A DNA stretch of 64,000 bases from assembly GCA_007745635.1 (NCBI GenBank), contig CP036272.1:1251700-1315699 (forward strand), given 5' to 3'. Source of the DNA: Stieleria bergensis (lineage in GTDB: Bacteria; Planctomycetota; Planctomycetia; Pirellulales; Pirellulaceae). Under the pieces are notes generated by a model, which saw only the letters and a program-made list of their open reading frames with translations, was not told the origin of the DNA and searched no databases. Each line of letters begins with the position of its first letter. Position 1 is the stretch's first letter. Below, in pieces: positions 25,829 through 34,247 of this stretch. The position numbers and the translations under genes are program-made.

Positions 25829-27746
25829 GTCACGGTAGGAACGGCCGTTTCCGGCCGCCCCCCGCACAGATCCGTACTTGAGTGTTGTCTCATACGGCTC
25901 CTGCCTTGATTCGGGCGCGAAATCGTTGATCTGGATACGGGTGGCGTACCTTGGCGTGAGGGAGGTAGGTCAGCAGCAACCGTTTCATGCGAGGCCAAGG
26001 CCAGCGATGCCGTTGGCTGCGACGACAAAGCGTACGCAACCATAGTCGGCTAACCTCGTCTCGAAATCGACGTAGGCGGCTCACATTGCCTGGGACGGCA
26101 TAGTAGGCCAGCCAGCCGCGGACCACACTACCCAGCCACCGACCTTGTTGGCCGACTGACTGGTGTCGCCGACGACGAAGCTCCGCCTTGATTGCCGAGA
26201 GGGTACGAGCCATCCGGCTCGCGATCGTCTCGCGGCGAATCATGAACCATCCCGTCTTTGGGCTGGTATCACAGCGGTGCGTGAAACCGAGAAAATCGAA
26301 CGTCTCCGGTCGACCGTCTCCTCGCTCAGATCGACGCTCGATCGCATAACGACCAAACTCGAGCAAGCGAGTCTTTTCGGGATGAAGCTCAAGGCCGAAC
26401 TTCCCGAAACGTTCCCGGAGTGCTTCCAGGCACATTTCAGCATCAGCTTTGCTCTCAAACCCAATCACAAAATCGTCGACGTACCGAACCACAACGACGT
26501 CCTTGCGGCCGCGCTGTCTTCGCCAGTGGTCAATCCACAAGTCCAACACATAGTGAAGATAGATGTTCGCAAGCAGCGGCGAGATCACCGCTCCTTGCGG
26601 AGTCCCCACCGTCGTCTTGGACCACTCACCGTCTTCGCTGACACCGGCTCGAAGCCATTTTCCGATCAGACGGAGAATCCGTTTGTCGCTAATGCGATGC
26701 TCGATGAACTTCATGAGCCATTGGTGGTCCACGTTGTCAAAGAAGCCTTTCACATCGGCGTCCAGAATCCAGTTCACCTTTTTGCTGCTCACGCCGACAC
26801 ACAACGCATCGAGTGCATCATGAGCGCCGCGACCAGGACGGCCACCATAACTGAATCCGAGAAAATCCTGTTCGTAGATGCACTGCATGACCCACCCGGT
26901 TGCCTTTTGGACAATCTTGTCCTCCAGGGCCGTGATGCCGATCGGACGTTGCCGGCCATCGGCTTTGGGAATGTAGATTCTCTTGGAGGGCTTCGCTCGG
27001 TAGGCACCCCGGTGAATACGACCGTGTAGAGCCTCAATCGAGGCTTCTCGGTCTTGCTCGTACTGCTGCCAAGTCACCTCGTCGATGCCCGCTGCGGCAG
27101 ATTTCTTCAAATCATCGAAGGCCTCGTGCAGCAGGGGAACGTTGATGTGATGCAACAGGTTCTCGAACTTCAACGCAGGACAGTCCCGCGCTGTTTCGCG
27201 CACACCCAGCAGCCCGCGAGAACGACGCTTGGTCCGACTCGAAGTTCGGGGTCGATCGTGCTGCGAGGTGCTCATCTTGGCTGAGTCCCTTTCCTCGACA
27301 GACTCCGCGGCCGGTTCAGTTCCGGCGTTGTTCGCCTGTGTCGGCAGTACTATGGACTCATCCGACTTCCGATCAGCGTTCATGGCAGCCTTTCCCGCTG
27401 GACGGTTCGCTGCCCGCACTGGATACTTGCCAGTGGCCGATCGGATCTCCCGGTTCTCGCGATTGAGATTTCCACGCATGCGCAGGTTCTCGTGACTCCG
27501 CCGTGTCCGATGGGTTCTCGCCTAATGACGAACCCATCGGTGTTGCCTTCCCCATAGAGGGACCGGGTCGGCACACGGAAGTTCAGATTTCGGAGCTCAA
27601 TAGCTGGCCTGCGTTTCCCCCCTTGTCGGACGCTCAGCACAGATCGGTTACCCTCTCTGCACCTCCGATGGAGGCCATAGCAGTTGGCTAGACTTTCTAC
27701 GTAGGACACTTTCATTCCCTATCTCAATCCGGTTTTATCCCGGCAC
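25829..27746 (-). mobile_element. group II intron, copy 2
   Basis: A second 1,918-bp copy on the opposite strand, of exactly the same length as copy 1, with the same encoded protein and the same shadow reading frames throughout. This implies recent movement or gene conversion. The 5' end (GTGCCG) is at 27746 and the 3' AC end at 25829. Domain V is at 25869-25900. It is inserted at the same internal position of the host repeat as copy 1, within the middle unit of a three-unit array. Confidence 0.93.
25890..27383 (-). CDS. ltrA: group II intron reverse transcriptase/maturase, copy 2
   Basis: A 497-residue protein identical in sequence to the one at 13277-14770, with intact RT blocks, YVDD active site and maturase region and no HNH endonuclease domain. 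There is no stop or frameshift, so this copy is potentially active. The start was chosen at 27383 by the same reasoning as for copy 1; the frame is open back to an ATG at 27479. Its stop again lies inside domain V. Because both copies encode the same protein, either could supply it for both introns in trans. Confidence 0.95.
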   Translation of the reverse strand: MNADRKSDESIVLPTQANNAGTEPAAESVEERDSAKMSTSQHDRPRTSSRTKRRSRGLLGVRETARDCPALKFENLLHHINVPLLHEAFDDLKKSAAAGIDEVTWQQYEQDREASIEALHGRIHRGAYRAKPSKRIYIPKADGRQRPIGITALEDKIVQKATGWVMQCIYEQDFLGFSYGGRPGRGAHDALDALCVGVSSKKVNWILDADVKGFFDNVDHQWLMKFIEHRISDKRILRLIGKWLRAGVSEDGEWSKTTVGTPQGAVISPLLANIYLHYVLDLWIDHWRRQRGRKDVVVVRYVDDFVIGFESKADAEMCLEALRERFGKFGLELHPEKTRLLEFGRYAIERRSERGDGRPETFDFLGFTHRCDTSPKTGWFMIRRETIASRMARTLSAIKAELRRRRHQSVGQQGRWLGSVVRGWLAYYAVPGNVSRLRRFRDEVSRLWLRTLCRRSQRHRWPWPRMKRLLLTYLPHAKVRHPYPDQRFRARIKAGAV

Positions 27747-27801
27747 TCCCCTCACCTCGCCTAGGCTCGACTCTCCCGCCAGCGGGAGAGTTCAGTCAAC
27801 G
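27747..27801 (-). repeat. array unit B, 5' part, upstream exon of intron 2
   Basis: Contains the linker CCCCTCACCTCGCCTAGG and the large hairpin CTCTCCCGCCAGCGGGAGAG (27771-27790), ending in CAGTCAACG. With 25800-25828 it makes one complete repeat unit when the intron is removed. Confidence 0.85.
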
Positions 27802-27826
27802 AATGGTCGACGGTTTCGCTGTGGCG

Positions 27827-27940
27827 GCTTGCGGTTGGCGTTGCCAACCACTTCACCCTCACTTCGATTAGGCTTGACTCTCCCGCCAGCGGAGAGTGCA
27901 GTCAACGAATTTTCCATCAGCTGTTTTGGCGTTCGCCACG
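27827..27940 (-). repeat. dispersed double-hairpin repeat, array unit C
   Basis: A third unit, with GGTTGGCGTTGCCAACC, CCCTCACTTCG and a large hairpin that has lost one base (CTCTCCCGCCAGCGGAGAG). Beyond it the sequence continues with CATCAGCTGTTTTGGCGTTC, which matches the CGGCTGAT module seen near 4680 and 15020. The rest of the gap to 27981 shows no gene. Confidence 0.8.
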
Positions 27941-27981
27941 GTTGCTTGGTTTATTTTCGGTGATGACAGATCGGCGGCTAG

Positions 27982-28344
27982 TCAGTGGAGATAGTTTGCC
28001 CTGACGTCGGCCAGCGGGTAATCACGCATGTCGAGGTCTGTTTCCTGTTGCAGGATTTCATGCAGACGGCGATAGCCGCGCGAGACCAATTCTGTTCGTT
28101 GGCTGGCGAAGGCGGCGTCCAGCGTGCGGCGATCCAAGGGGCCATCGACGATCAACGGTTCAAAACGTTGGTCTTCTATGAACTGTGCCAGGACAGGATT
28201 GCAGCGCAGATGTCGCTCGGGCGTGAGATGGAGCTGTTCCGGATCCAGTTCGCCGATGACAAAACGAAGGTACAAGTCGCTGTCAATGATCGCACTGACA
28301 TCCTTGCCACAGACTTCACAGAAGTAACCTTCGTCACATTTCAT
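27982..28344 (-). CDS. small protein with a Cys pair, downstream of dapB
   Basis: A 120-residue protein I cannot assign. It begins MKCDEGYFCEVCGKDV, with Cys at 3, 9 and 12, so a CxxC zinc or metal site is likely near the N-terminus. The rest is alpha/beta with many Asp/Glu and Arg residues and one further Cys (RCNPV). It starts 20 bases after the dapB stop on the same strand and is surely co-transcribed with it. A GTG/ATG slightly upstream (28353) would add three residues. Conservation next to dapB in other planctomycetes would support it. Confidence 0.65.
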   Translation of the reverse strand: MKCDEGYFCEVCGKDVSAIIDSDLYLRFVIGELDPEQLHLTPERHLRCNPVLAQFIEDQRFEPLIVDGPLDRRTLDAAFASQRTELVSRGYRRLHEILQQETDLDMRDYPLADVRANYLH

Positions 28345-28364
28345 GATCGTCAACGCACGCTGAG

Positions 28365-29168
28365 TTACATTTCCAGAACGTCGAACATGTCATACATGCC
28401 GGCGGGACGACCGATCAGCCATTTGGCTGCCGCGATGGCACCGGCGGCATAGCAATCACGATTGCTGGCTGCGACGTTCAGTTCAATGCGTTCGCCCAGC
28501 ATGCCAAAAACGATGGTGTGCTCGCCGGGGTTATCGCCGACTCGAACGGCGTGGTAGCCGATCTCATTGCGTTTGCGTTGGCCGGTGTGGCCTTCACGTC
28601 CGTGAACATGAATGGTGTCGTCGCCCAGTTTGTCTGCGATCATGTCGCCAAACTTAAGCGCTGTTCCGCTTGGTGCGTCGGCTTTATAGCGGTGGTGCCG
28701 TTCGATGATTTCAACGTCCAGTCCACCCGGGACGTTGACCAGTTTTTCCGTGATTTGCTGTGCCAGCTTCATGGACAGGTTGACCGCCAAGGACATGCTT
28801 GGCGCCCAGACCACGGGAATCGTGTTGGCCGCGTTCTGCAAGCGTTCGACTTGTAAATCGGTCATGCCAGTGGTGGCAACCACCAGCGCGGTTTTGTAAG
28901 CCACGCATTTTTCAACGCAGCGATCGATTGCTTCGGGCAGCGAGAAATCGATCACCACGTCGGCTTCATTGGGCCATTTACTGGACACGGGAACGCCAAG
29001 CGTTTCGACCGCCGCCAGATCACCGGCGTCTTGCCCCAGCAGGGCGCTCTGATCGTTCTCAATTGCGCCCATCACGTCGATGGATGGATCTGCTGAAGCC
29101 AGGGCGACGACGCGACGGCCCATTCTGCCAGCAGCACCATGAACGGCGATTTTTAGAGATTCAGACAT
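28365..29168 (-). CDS. dapB: 4-hydroxy-tetrahydrodipicolinate reductase
   Basis: A 267-residue NAD(P)H enzyme of lysine and diaminopimelate synthesis. The nucleotide-binding GAAGRMGRRV is at residues 11-20, and VVIDFSLPEA and the ATTGM block follow. The substrate/catalytic motif EIIERHHRYKADAPSGTAL, with paired His and Lys, is intact. The C-terminal part is the tetramerisation domain. The ATG at 29168 gives the usual N-terminus; the frame is open further upstream but without likeness to the family. It lies downstream of thrC, so two branches of the aspartate pathway are next to each other. Confidence 0.96.
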   Translation of the reverse strand: MSESLKIAVHGAAGRMGRRVVALASADPSIDVMGAIENDQSALLGQDAGDLAAVETLGVPVSSKWPNEADVVIDFSLPEAIDRCVEKCVAYKTALVVATTGMTDLQVERLQNAANTIPVVWAPSMSLAVNLSMKLAQQITEKLVNVPGGLDVEIIERHHRYKADAPSGTALKFGDMIADKLGDDTIHVHGREGHTGQRKRNEIGYHAVRVGDNPGEHTIVFGMLGERIELNVAASNRDCYAAGAIAAAKWLIGRPAGMYDMFDVLEM

Positions 29169-29355
29169 CAGCACTATCTTGGGAAGGTGGAACGCAAACG
29201 AGAGAATGCACGAATCAGGTCTGGTAATGTACCAAGCGTTGACCGCTGCAGGGAGATGCAGCTTGAACAGAAGCAGCATCCAATCGCAGATTCGCCCAGG
29301 CAAGATCAGGAACCGGTCTCAGTTGGGGTTGGCAGCTAGGCTGGTGCGTTGATCG

Positions 29356-30783
29356 CTAGGCGTACAACTGAATCGCTTTGATGATGTCATCCAGTTCGTT
29401 AGGAACCGAGATCGCTTTGTTGGCGTAAGAGGCCTTGGTCACACCTCGGCTACCCAAGGTTTTGTTGAACAGTTCTTGATCCGTGCTGTGATAAGCCACT
29501 GTCGCGGTTGGGTCTTTTAGCTCATGGCCGGTTAGCACGCAGACGACGCGATCACTTGGTGCGATGACGCCTTCGCGACGTAAAATCTTTGCGCCCGCGA
29601 CACTGGCTGCCGAAGCGGGTTCGCAGCCGAAGCCGCCGGCACCGACCTGTGCTTTGGCATCCAAGATTTCCTGGTCGCTGACTTGTCGAACCACGCCATC
29701 GCAGAACTCCAACGCTCGCAAGCACTTCTTCAGGTTCACGGGGCGATTGATTTCAATCGCGCTGGCCAACGTGTCTGCTTTAATGCCATGGCGATCCATG
29801 TGATCCATGTATTCGCGAATCGGATCCATGTTGACGTTGCCGCCGTTCCATCGCAGTCCACGGCGTTCATGCAATTCATAAAGTGTGTCAGCACCGCTGG
29901 CGTTGATGATCGCCAACCGAGGCACACGATCAATCAGCCCCAGTTCTTTGAGTTCCATGAAGGCTTTGCCGAACGAGCTGCTGTTGCCAAGGTTGCCACC
30001 GGGAACGACAATCCAGTCCGGAACCTCCCAACGCAAGGCTTCCAGCACTCGCAACATGATGGTCTTTTGGCCTTCCAAGCGAAACGGATTGACACTGTTG
30101 ACCAGATAGATGCCCAGCTGCTCTGCCACTTCGCGAACGCGAAGCATGGCATCATCGAAATCGCCGGCAATCTGCACGGTCAGGGCGCCATAGTCCAACG
30201 CTTGGCTGAGTTTGCCGTAGCTGATTTTCCCGCTGCCAATGAAGATCACTGCCTTCATCAAACGTGTGGCACTACAGTACAGTGCCAGCGAAGCGGAGGT
30301 GTTTCCTGTGCTGGCACACGCGGCTCGCTTGGCACCAAGCATATTGGCATGAGTGACGGCAGCACACATGCCGTTGTCTTTGAAACTGCCCGATGGGTTC
30401 ATGCCTTCGTATTGCAAGTGCAGGTTGCCAGCATTGAGGCCAACAAACTTGCTTACACCATCGGCTTGTTGCAACAGCGTTTGACCTTCGCCAACGGTGA
30501 CGATTTGGTCCTGGGGAACGAAAGGCAACAGCTCATGGAATCGCCAGACACCAGAGAAACGCACGGGGTTGGTGCGCTGGCTCCACATGGCCTCAAAGTC
30601 ACTGAGCTTACTGGGCACGTGGGCGCGGTCCCAGTCGTAGGTCACATCCAGCAACGAACCACACCTCGGGCATGAAGCGTGCATGACGTCGGTGTCATAG
30701 GTCGCCGCACACACCGGGTTGATACAACGCTGGAAGGCGACATCAGTGCGAATCGAAGAGTCGGTTTGAGTTATGGACGCCAT
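29356..30783 (-). CDS. thrC: threonine synthase
   Basis: A 475-residue PLP enzyme converting O-phosphohomoserine to threonine. The N-terminal segment carries a Cys-rich zinc-ribbon-like motif ([10 protein letters not shown] ... [10 protein letters not shown]), as in archaeal and plant-type threonine synthases. The PLP lysine sits in [13 protein letters not shown], followed by [14 protein letters not shown] and the phosphate-binding [13 protein letters not shown]. The C-terminal part extends to [14 protein letters not shown]. The ATG at 30783 is preferred because it precedes the conserved region. It is divergent from lspA across a 634-bp region with a tandem repeat. Spacing to dapB is 187 bases. 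Confidence 0.95.
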   Translation of the reverse strand: MASITQTDSSIRTDVAFQRCINPVCAATYDTDVMHASCPRCGSLLDVTYDWDRAHVPSKLSDFEAMWSQRTNPVRFSGVWRFHELLPFVPQDQIVTVGEGQTLLQQADGVSKFVGLNAGNLHLQYEGMNPSGSFKDNGMCAAVTHANMLGAKRAACASTGNTSASLALYCSATRLMKAVIFIGSGKISYGKLSQALDYGALTVQIAGDFDDAMLRVREVAEQLGIYLVNSVNPFRLEGQKTIMLRVLEALRWEVPDWIVVPGGNLGNSSSFGKAFMELKELGLIDRVPRLAIINASGADTLYELHERRGLRWNGGNVNMDPIREYMDHMDRHGIKADTLASAIEINRPVNLKKCLRALEFCDGVVRQVSDQEILDAKAQVGAGGFGCEPASAASVAGAKILRREGVIAPSDRVVCVLTGHELKDPTATVAYHSTDQELFNKTLGSRGVTKASYANKAISVPNELDDIIKAIQLYA

Positions 30784-31417
30784 GATTAGACAAGCCGTTG
30801 AAAGATGATCGGGGCGATGAATGCTGTGCGGGTTGTACTCAATAAGTCGGCGATCGGTCCCTGTAGGTTCATCGAAGCCCGATGGGATCACCGAATTTGA
30901 CGGTTGCAAAGCCCGCGCAGACTGCCATAAGGATAGGCCGTTAAGTGGTCTTTGTCGCCATCTGATTGGCGGATCTTGCTCAGCAGGTCCATCCAGCAGT
31001 CAAGAAAGTACGTTCTGCGGAGCCGCTGGGGCGTGATTTCCCCCGAAAAACATCCGCTGACTCGCTGTCGCCCTGCGAACTGGGGTCTGTCGCCCTGCGA
31101 ACTGGGGCCTGTCGCCCTGCGAACTGGGGCCTGTCGCCCTGCGAACTGGGGCCTGGGCGGGATTCAAATGGGCGGCGAATTGTCCGTTCACAGTAAAAAC
31201 CAAGCCGATTCACCTTGATTTGCTTCCCGCTGCTTGACAACTTTAGACGGTTCATTTGCGTCGTCTTTGGTCCCCCAGTCTATGTCGTTTCCGCCGCTTG
31301 CAGCTCTTTTGCGGCCCGCTGATCATGACTGCCTGGGATCGCAGCACCGTCGTTGCTGGAGCCACAGCGCCAGAGATCGGACTCATTGCAGTACTGGAAA
31401 AAGGAAGAAACCACAGG
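30784..31417. other. large intergenic region between thrC and lspA
   Basis: A 634-bp gene-free region between divergent genes. Besides the 22-bp tandem repeat there is a TTGACA hexamer at 31234-31239 that could be part of the lspA promoter, but no convincing -10 follows at the right distance. Short frames across the repeat look like noise. Confidence 0.5.
31066..31153. repeat. 22-bp tandem repeat, four copies
   Basis: Four head-to-tail copies of a 22-bp unit built around CGCCCTGCGAACTGGGG. Copies 2-4 are identical and the first differs by one base (T for C). The period of 22 is not a multiple of three, so it is not a coding repeat. It lies about 265 bp upstream of lspA and 280 bp upstream of thrC. 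There are no spacers, so it is not a CRISPR array. Confidence 0.95.
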
Positions 31418-32068
31418 ATGACCCCCAAATCGGAGAGGCAAGACGCCTCCTCTCGGACTGAGCCGTCGTTGCTCAAGCGCGGAGTGCTTTTTCTGTCCTT
31501 GGCGGTGCTGGGTGGAGGACTGGATCTGTACACCAAGCAGGCCATTTTCGCCTGGCGAGGCCTGCCAGGGGAAAAAGATATCTGGTGGGTTTGGGAGCCC
31601 TACTTTGGAATCGAAACGGCCGTCAACATCGGAGCACTGTTCGGAGTTGGGGCAGGCAAGGGCACTCTGTTTGCAGCGATCTCGATCCTGGCCGCCATCG
31701 GCGTGATCGTGTGGCTGTTCGTGTTTCGCGGCGCCCGATCACTGTGGCTGACCTGGGCCATGGGGTTGGTGGGCGGTGGCATCATTGGCAACCTTTACGA
31801 TCGCTTGGGATTGTGGTGGGATGCGACGATGAATCCCGAATGGAAAAGCGGTGTCCGGGATTGGGTCCTGTGGCGAATCAATGAGCAATGGACCTGGCCG
31901 AACTTTAATATCGCTGATTCGTTGTTGGTTGTCGGCGCGGGCATGTTGCTGTACCAAAGTCTCTTCCCAGGACAATTTGAAAGCCTTGTTGACGAAGACC
32001 CGTCCTCGAGCGAAACGCCCGCTGAAGACGTCGCCGCTGAGAATGTCGCGGCTGATGCGAGTGATTGA
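31418..32068 (+). CDS. lspA: lipoprotein signal peptidase
   Basis: A 216-residue membrane aspartyl protease that removes signal peptides from prolipoproteins after lipidation. Four hydrophobic segments are present, with the family blocks LDLYTKQ, NIGALFG, GNLYDRLG (catalytic Asp near residue 126) and NFNIADSLL (catalytic Asp near 166). Between the two catalytic motifs lies an insertion (WWDATMNPEWKSG...) longer than in E. coli LspA, and the C-terminus carries an acidic tail of about 30 residues. The ATG at 31418 has AAGGA upstream; an in-frame start at 31256 would add 54 non-native residues. Its clients would include the lipoproteins at 16.4 and 36.2 kb. Confidence 0.93.
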   Translation: MTPKSERQDASSRTEPSLLKRGVLFLSLAVLGGGLDLYTKQAIFAWRGLPGEKDIWWVWEPYFGIETAVNIGALFGVGAGKGTLFAAISILAAIGVIVWLFVFRGARSLWLTWAMGLVGGGIIGNLYDRLGLWWDATMNPEWKSGVRDWVLWRINEQWTWPNFNIADSLLVVGAGMLLYQSLFPGQFESLVDEDPSSSETPAEDVAAENVAADASD

Positions 32069-32175
32069 TTGCCAGAGGCAAACCACACCAAGATCAGTTG
32101 CCGATCGATCCGGGGCGTGATCGCTGAATCGCCACGGCTTTGTCCCGTTTTAAGTCACTTACAAGCAGACAAGAC

Positions 32176-33006
32176 ATGAATGGTCAAGCAAACAATGGTC
32201 AATTACCGGCTACCTGGGGAAGCGAGCATGAGGGGCGACTGACAGCGCTCCATGAAATCGTGACGCAGGCTGGTCAGTCGACTTTGTCACTGTTTGGTGA
32301 CCCCAGTTTGCATGTCGACGCCAAGAGCGATGATTCGCCGGTCACGGTCGCTGATCGTGGCGCTGAAAAACTGGCGCGTGAATTGATCACGGCGGCGTTT
32401 CCCAAAGACACGGTTCAAGGGGAAGAGTTTGCCGAGCACTCTGGAGAGTCTTCGTATCGCTGGGTGATTGATCCCATCGATGGAACCAAATCGTTCATCT
32501 GTGGCGTGCCGTTGTACTCGACATTGCTGGCGTTGGAATGTGATGGGGAACCCGTTGCGGGGGCGATTTATATCCCAGCGCTCGGCGAAATGCTGCTCGC
32601 TGCGCTTGGTCAGGGATGTTGGTATCAACCCAGTGCCGGAGCGGATTGGAACGCTGCTCGGGTCTCCACGCGCGATTCACTTGACCAAGCCGTGTTCTTG
32701 ACCAGCCAAGTGGATTCCTTTGATGAACGCGGTGATGCAGGGGCTTACCAAGCCTTGCAGTCGGCCTGCCGTCTCTCGCGCAGTTGGGGTGACGGTTATG
32801 GTTATCTGTTGGTTGCCACCGGTCGCGCCGACATCATGGTGGATCCCATTTGCAACGCCTGGGATGTCGCGGCCATGCTGCCGATCGTCCAGGAGGCTGG
32901 CGGTCGGTTCACAGACTGGAAAGGTAACGCCACCGTTCGCGGCGGGGATGGTGTGGGCAGTAATGGTTTGCTGCACCAGAGCGCGCTGGACCTGCTCGGC
33001 TGCTGA
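32176..33006 (+). CDS. hisN: inositol-monophosphatase-family phosphatase, probably histidinol phosphatase
   Basis: A 276-residue Mg-dependent phosphatase of the IMPase fold. The metal motifs are clear: DSPVTVADRGAEK, the EEF block, WVIDPIDGTKSFICG (DPxDGT) and the final WDVAAMLPIVQEAGG. The sub-pattern GTKSFICGVPLYSTLLAL and RVSTR resembles HisN-type histidinol phosphatases. The monofunctional hisB at 17.1 kb leaves that step open, which strengthens the assignment, although inositol or adenosine bisphosphate substrates remain possible. I took the ATG at 32176; a TTG at 32140 is less likely. It follows lspA by 107 bases. Confidence 0.8.
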   Translation: MNGQANNGQLPATWGSEHEGRLTALHEIVTQAGQSTLSLFGDPSLHVDAKSDDSPVTVADRGAEKLARELITAAFPKDTVQGEEFAEHSGESSYRWVIDPIDGTKSFICGVPLYSTLLALECDGEPVAGAIYIPALGEMLLAALGQGCWYQPSAGADWNAARVSTRDSLDQAVFLTSQVDSFDERGDAGAYQALQSACRLSRSWGDGYGYLLVATGRADIMVDPICNAWDVAAMLPIVQEAGGRFTDWKGNATVRGGDGVGSNGLLHQSALDLLGC

Positions 33007-33021
33007 GCATTTGGTTGTTGT

Positions 33022-33103
33022 GGCTGGCGGTTGGCGTTGCCAACCACTTCACCCTCACCTCGCTTAGGCTCGACTCTCCCGCCAGCGGGAGAGTGCAGTT
33101 TAC
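33022..33103 (-). repeat. dispersed double-hairpin repeat, isolated copy
   Basis: A single intact unit on the minus strand right after hisN. It has GGTTGGCGTTGCCAACC, the CCCTCACCTCGCTTAGG linker and the perfect hairpin ACTCTCCCGCC..GGGAGAGT at 33073-33094. It shows what the uninterrupted site looks like (GAGGTGAGGG joined to TGAAGTGG). Confidence 0.9.
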
Positions 33104-33262
33104 TGGCGCGTGCAAGCACGGCGCCCGACGACCTCGCAGGCTGGCGACGGCTTTTCTTGCCTTGCGATCAGCGCTGGAAAATTGGTAGCACACCGAGCGT
33201 GGCTTGCTCTCGTGAGCCAGTGCTTTTCTCGCATGTCGTGACTCGTTGGAAACCTGCAGCGA

Positions 33263-34129
33263 ATGAATCGTTTACCGCAAATCTGTGATCGCAGTGACTC
33301 CCTACCATCTTTGCCGGGAAAGGTCTCGAAGCGTCCCGCGATCGGGGTGTTCTTGGCAGCCTGCGTGGGCGCGATGTTGTGGCCGATGGTCGCCGGGAAC
33401 GCCGGTGATGACAGTTGGTCAATGGACCGAATCGTGACCAAGGCTCCTGAATTCGCAGACTCCAGTCCCGCTGCGACTCCGGTTGCCGATTCCGGTGCCG
33501 ATGCAGACTTTCGTGCTCAGAGAGTGCGTGCGGCGGCACTCTCTGGGATCAGAGGCAATCACCATGTGGAATTGCCCTATAAAGCGACCCCACCTACAGC
33601 GACCCAACATACAGCGACCTATGACGAAAGCGGTGCTGATCCGGGGCAGCCGCCGCATCAGGATTTTCGCGTCATCATGCCGGTGGCTCAGCGGGCACAG
33701 CCCAGGATGGGGCCGGTGATTCCCAGCGTTGAACCGCCGCCGCAGTCGCCCGGTGATGCTGGTTTTCCGGTTGCGCAGGCGGGCTCTTTCAACACGCCTC
33801 AGCAGTCGGCGGATTCGGTTCCGGTCGCCCAGAACCCAGCGTTTTTTGGCCAAACACCGCCAAATACCCCCCAAAGCACTGAGGATTCGACGCCTCATGT
33901 GGGCTCCGCGGGTGATCTGATCGTTTTTAGTGGAGTCAGTTCATCAGGAAGTCACACAATTACGGTAATTCACACCAGAAAAATGCAAATCGCTGTGTAT
34001 CATATCGACGGGTCAGGCAAGATTCAGTTGAAATCGAGCCGGCCTATTGATGCAGATTTTGCCCTCACGTTCAACGCAACCGCGCCACTTCCCCAGGAAA
34101 TTCGCCAAATGGCGACAGAGGTTAAGTAA
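33263..34129 (+). CDS. envelope protein of unknown function
   Basis: A 288-residue protein with a hydrophobic segment at about residues 25-46 (signal or anchor), a long Pro/Gln/Ala-rich disordered middle (about 60-210) and a compact C-terminal domain with a beta-strand pattern (GDLIVFSGVS, HTITVIHTRKMQIAVYHI). I do not recognise the family. The C-terminal domain could be a small beta-sandwich. The start ATG at 33263 is the first in frame. It precedes the HTH-acidic protein by 118 bases but the latter has its own promoter-like sequence. Confidence 0.6.
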   Translation: MNRLPQICDRSDSLPSLPGKVSKRPAIGVFLAACVGAMLWPMVAGNAGDDSWSMDRIVTKAPEFADSSPAATPVADSGADADFRAQRVRAAALSGIRGNHHVELPYKATPPTATQHTATYDESGADPGQPPHQDFRVIMPVAQRAQPRMGPVIPSVEPPPQSPGDAGFPVAQAGSFNTPQQSADSVPVAQNPAFFGQTPPNTPQSTEDSTPHVGSAGDLIVFSGVSSSGSHTITVIHTRKMQIAVYHIDGSGKIQLKSSRPIDADFALTFNATAPLPQEIRQMATEVK

Positions 34130-34200
34130 CGGTTCGCTATGGCCGAGCTAAAGGGTAGAGAGTGGGGTTTCCCTCACAAATCTGTGTCAACATTGTCCGA

Positions 34201-34229
34201 TTGACCCAATCGCTACCTTCTTTTGTACT
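34201..34229 (+). promoter_or_regulatory. candidate promoter of the HTH-acidic protein gene
   Basis: TTGACC (34201-34206) and TGTACT (34224-34229) are separated by 17 bases and lie about 20 bases ahead of the ATG at 34248. They resemble a sigma-70 promoter, with five and four of six consensus bases. Confidence 0.4.
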
Positions 34230-34247
34230 TTTCAAAGCGTCGCGCCA

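Noticed and set aside
26163-27029. 288-codon frame opposite the second reverse transcriptase (and its mirror at 13631-14497)
   Set aside because: It is the antisense shadow of the RT gene and has no protein-like pattern of its own.
31066-31153. CRISPR array
   Set aside because: The units are directly adjacent, without spacers, and no cas genes are present.
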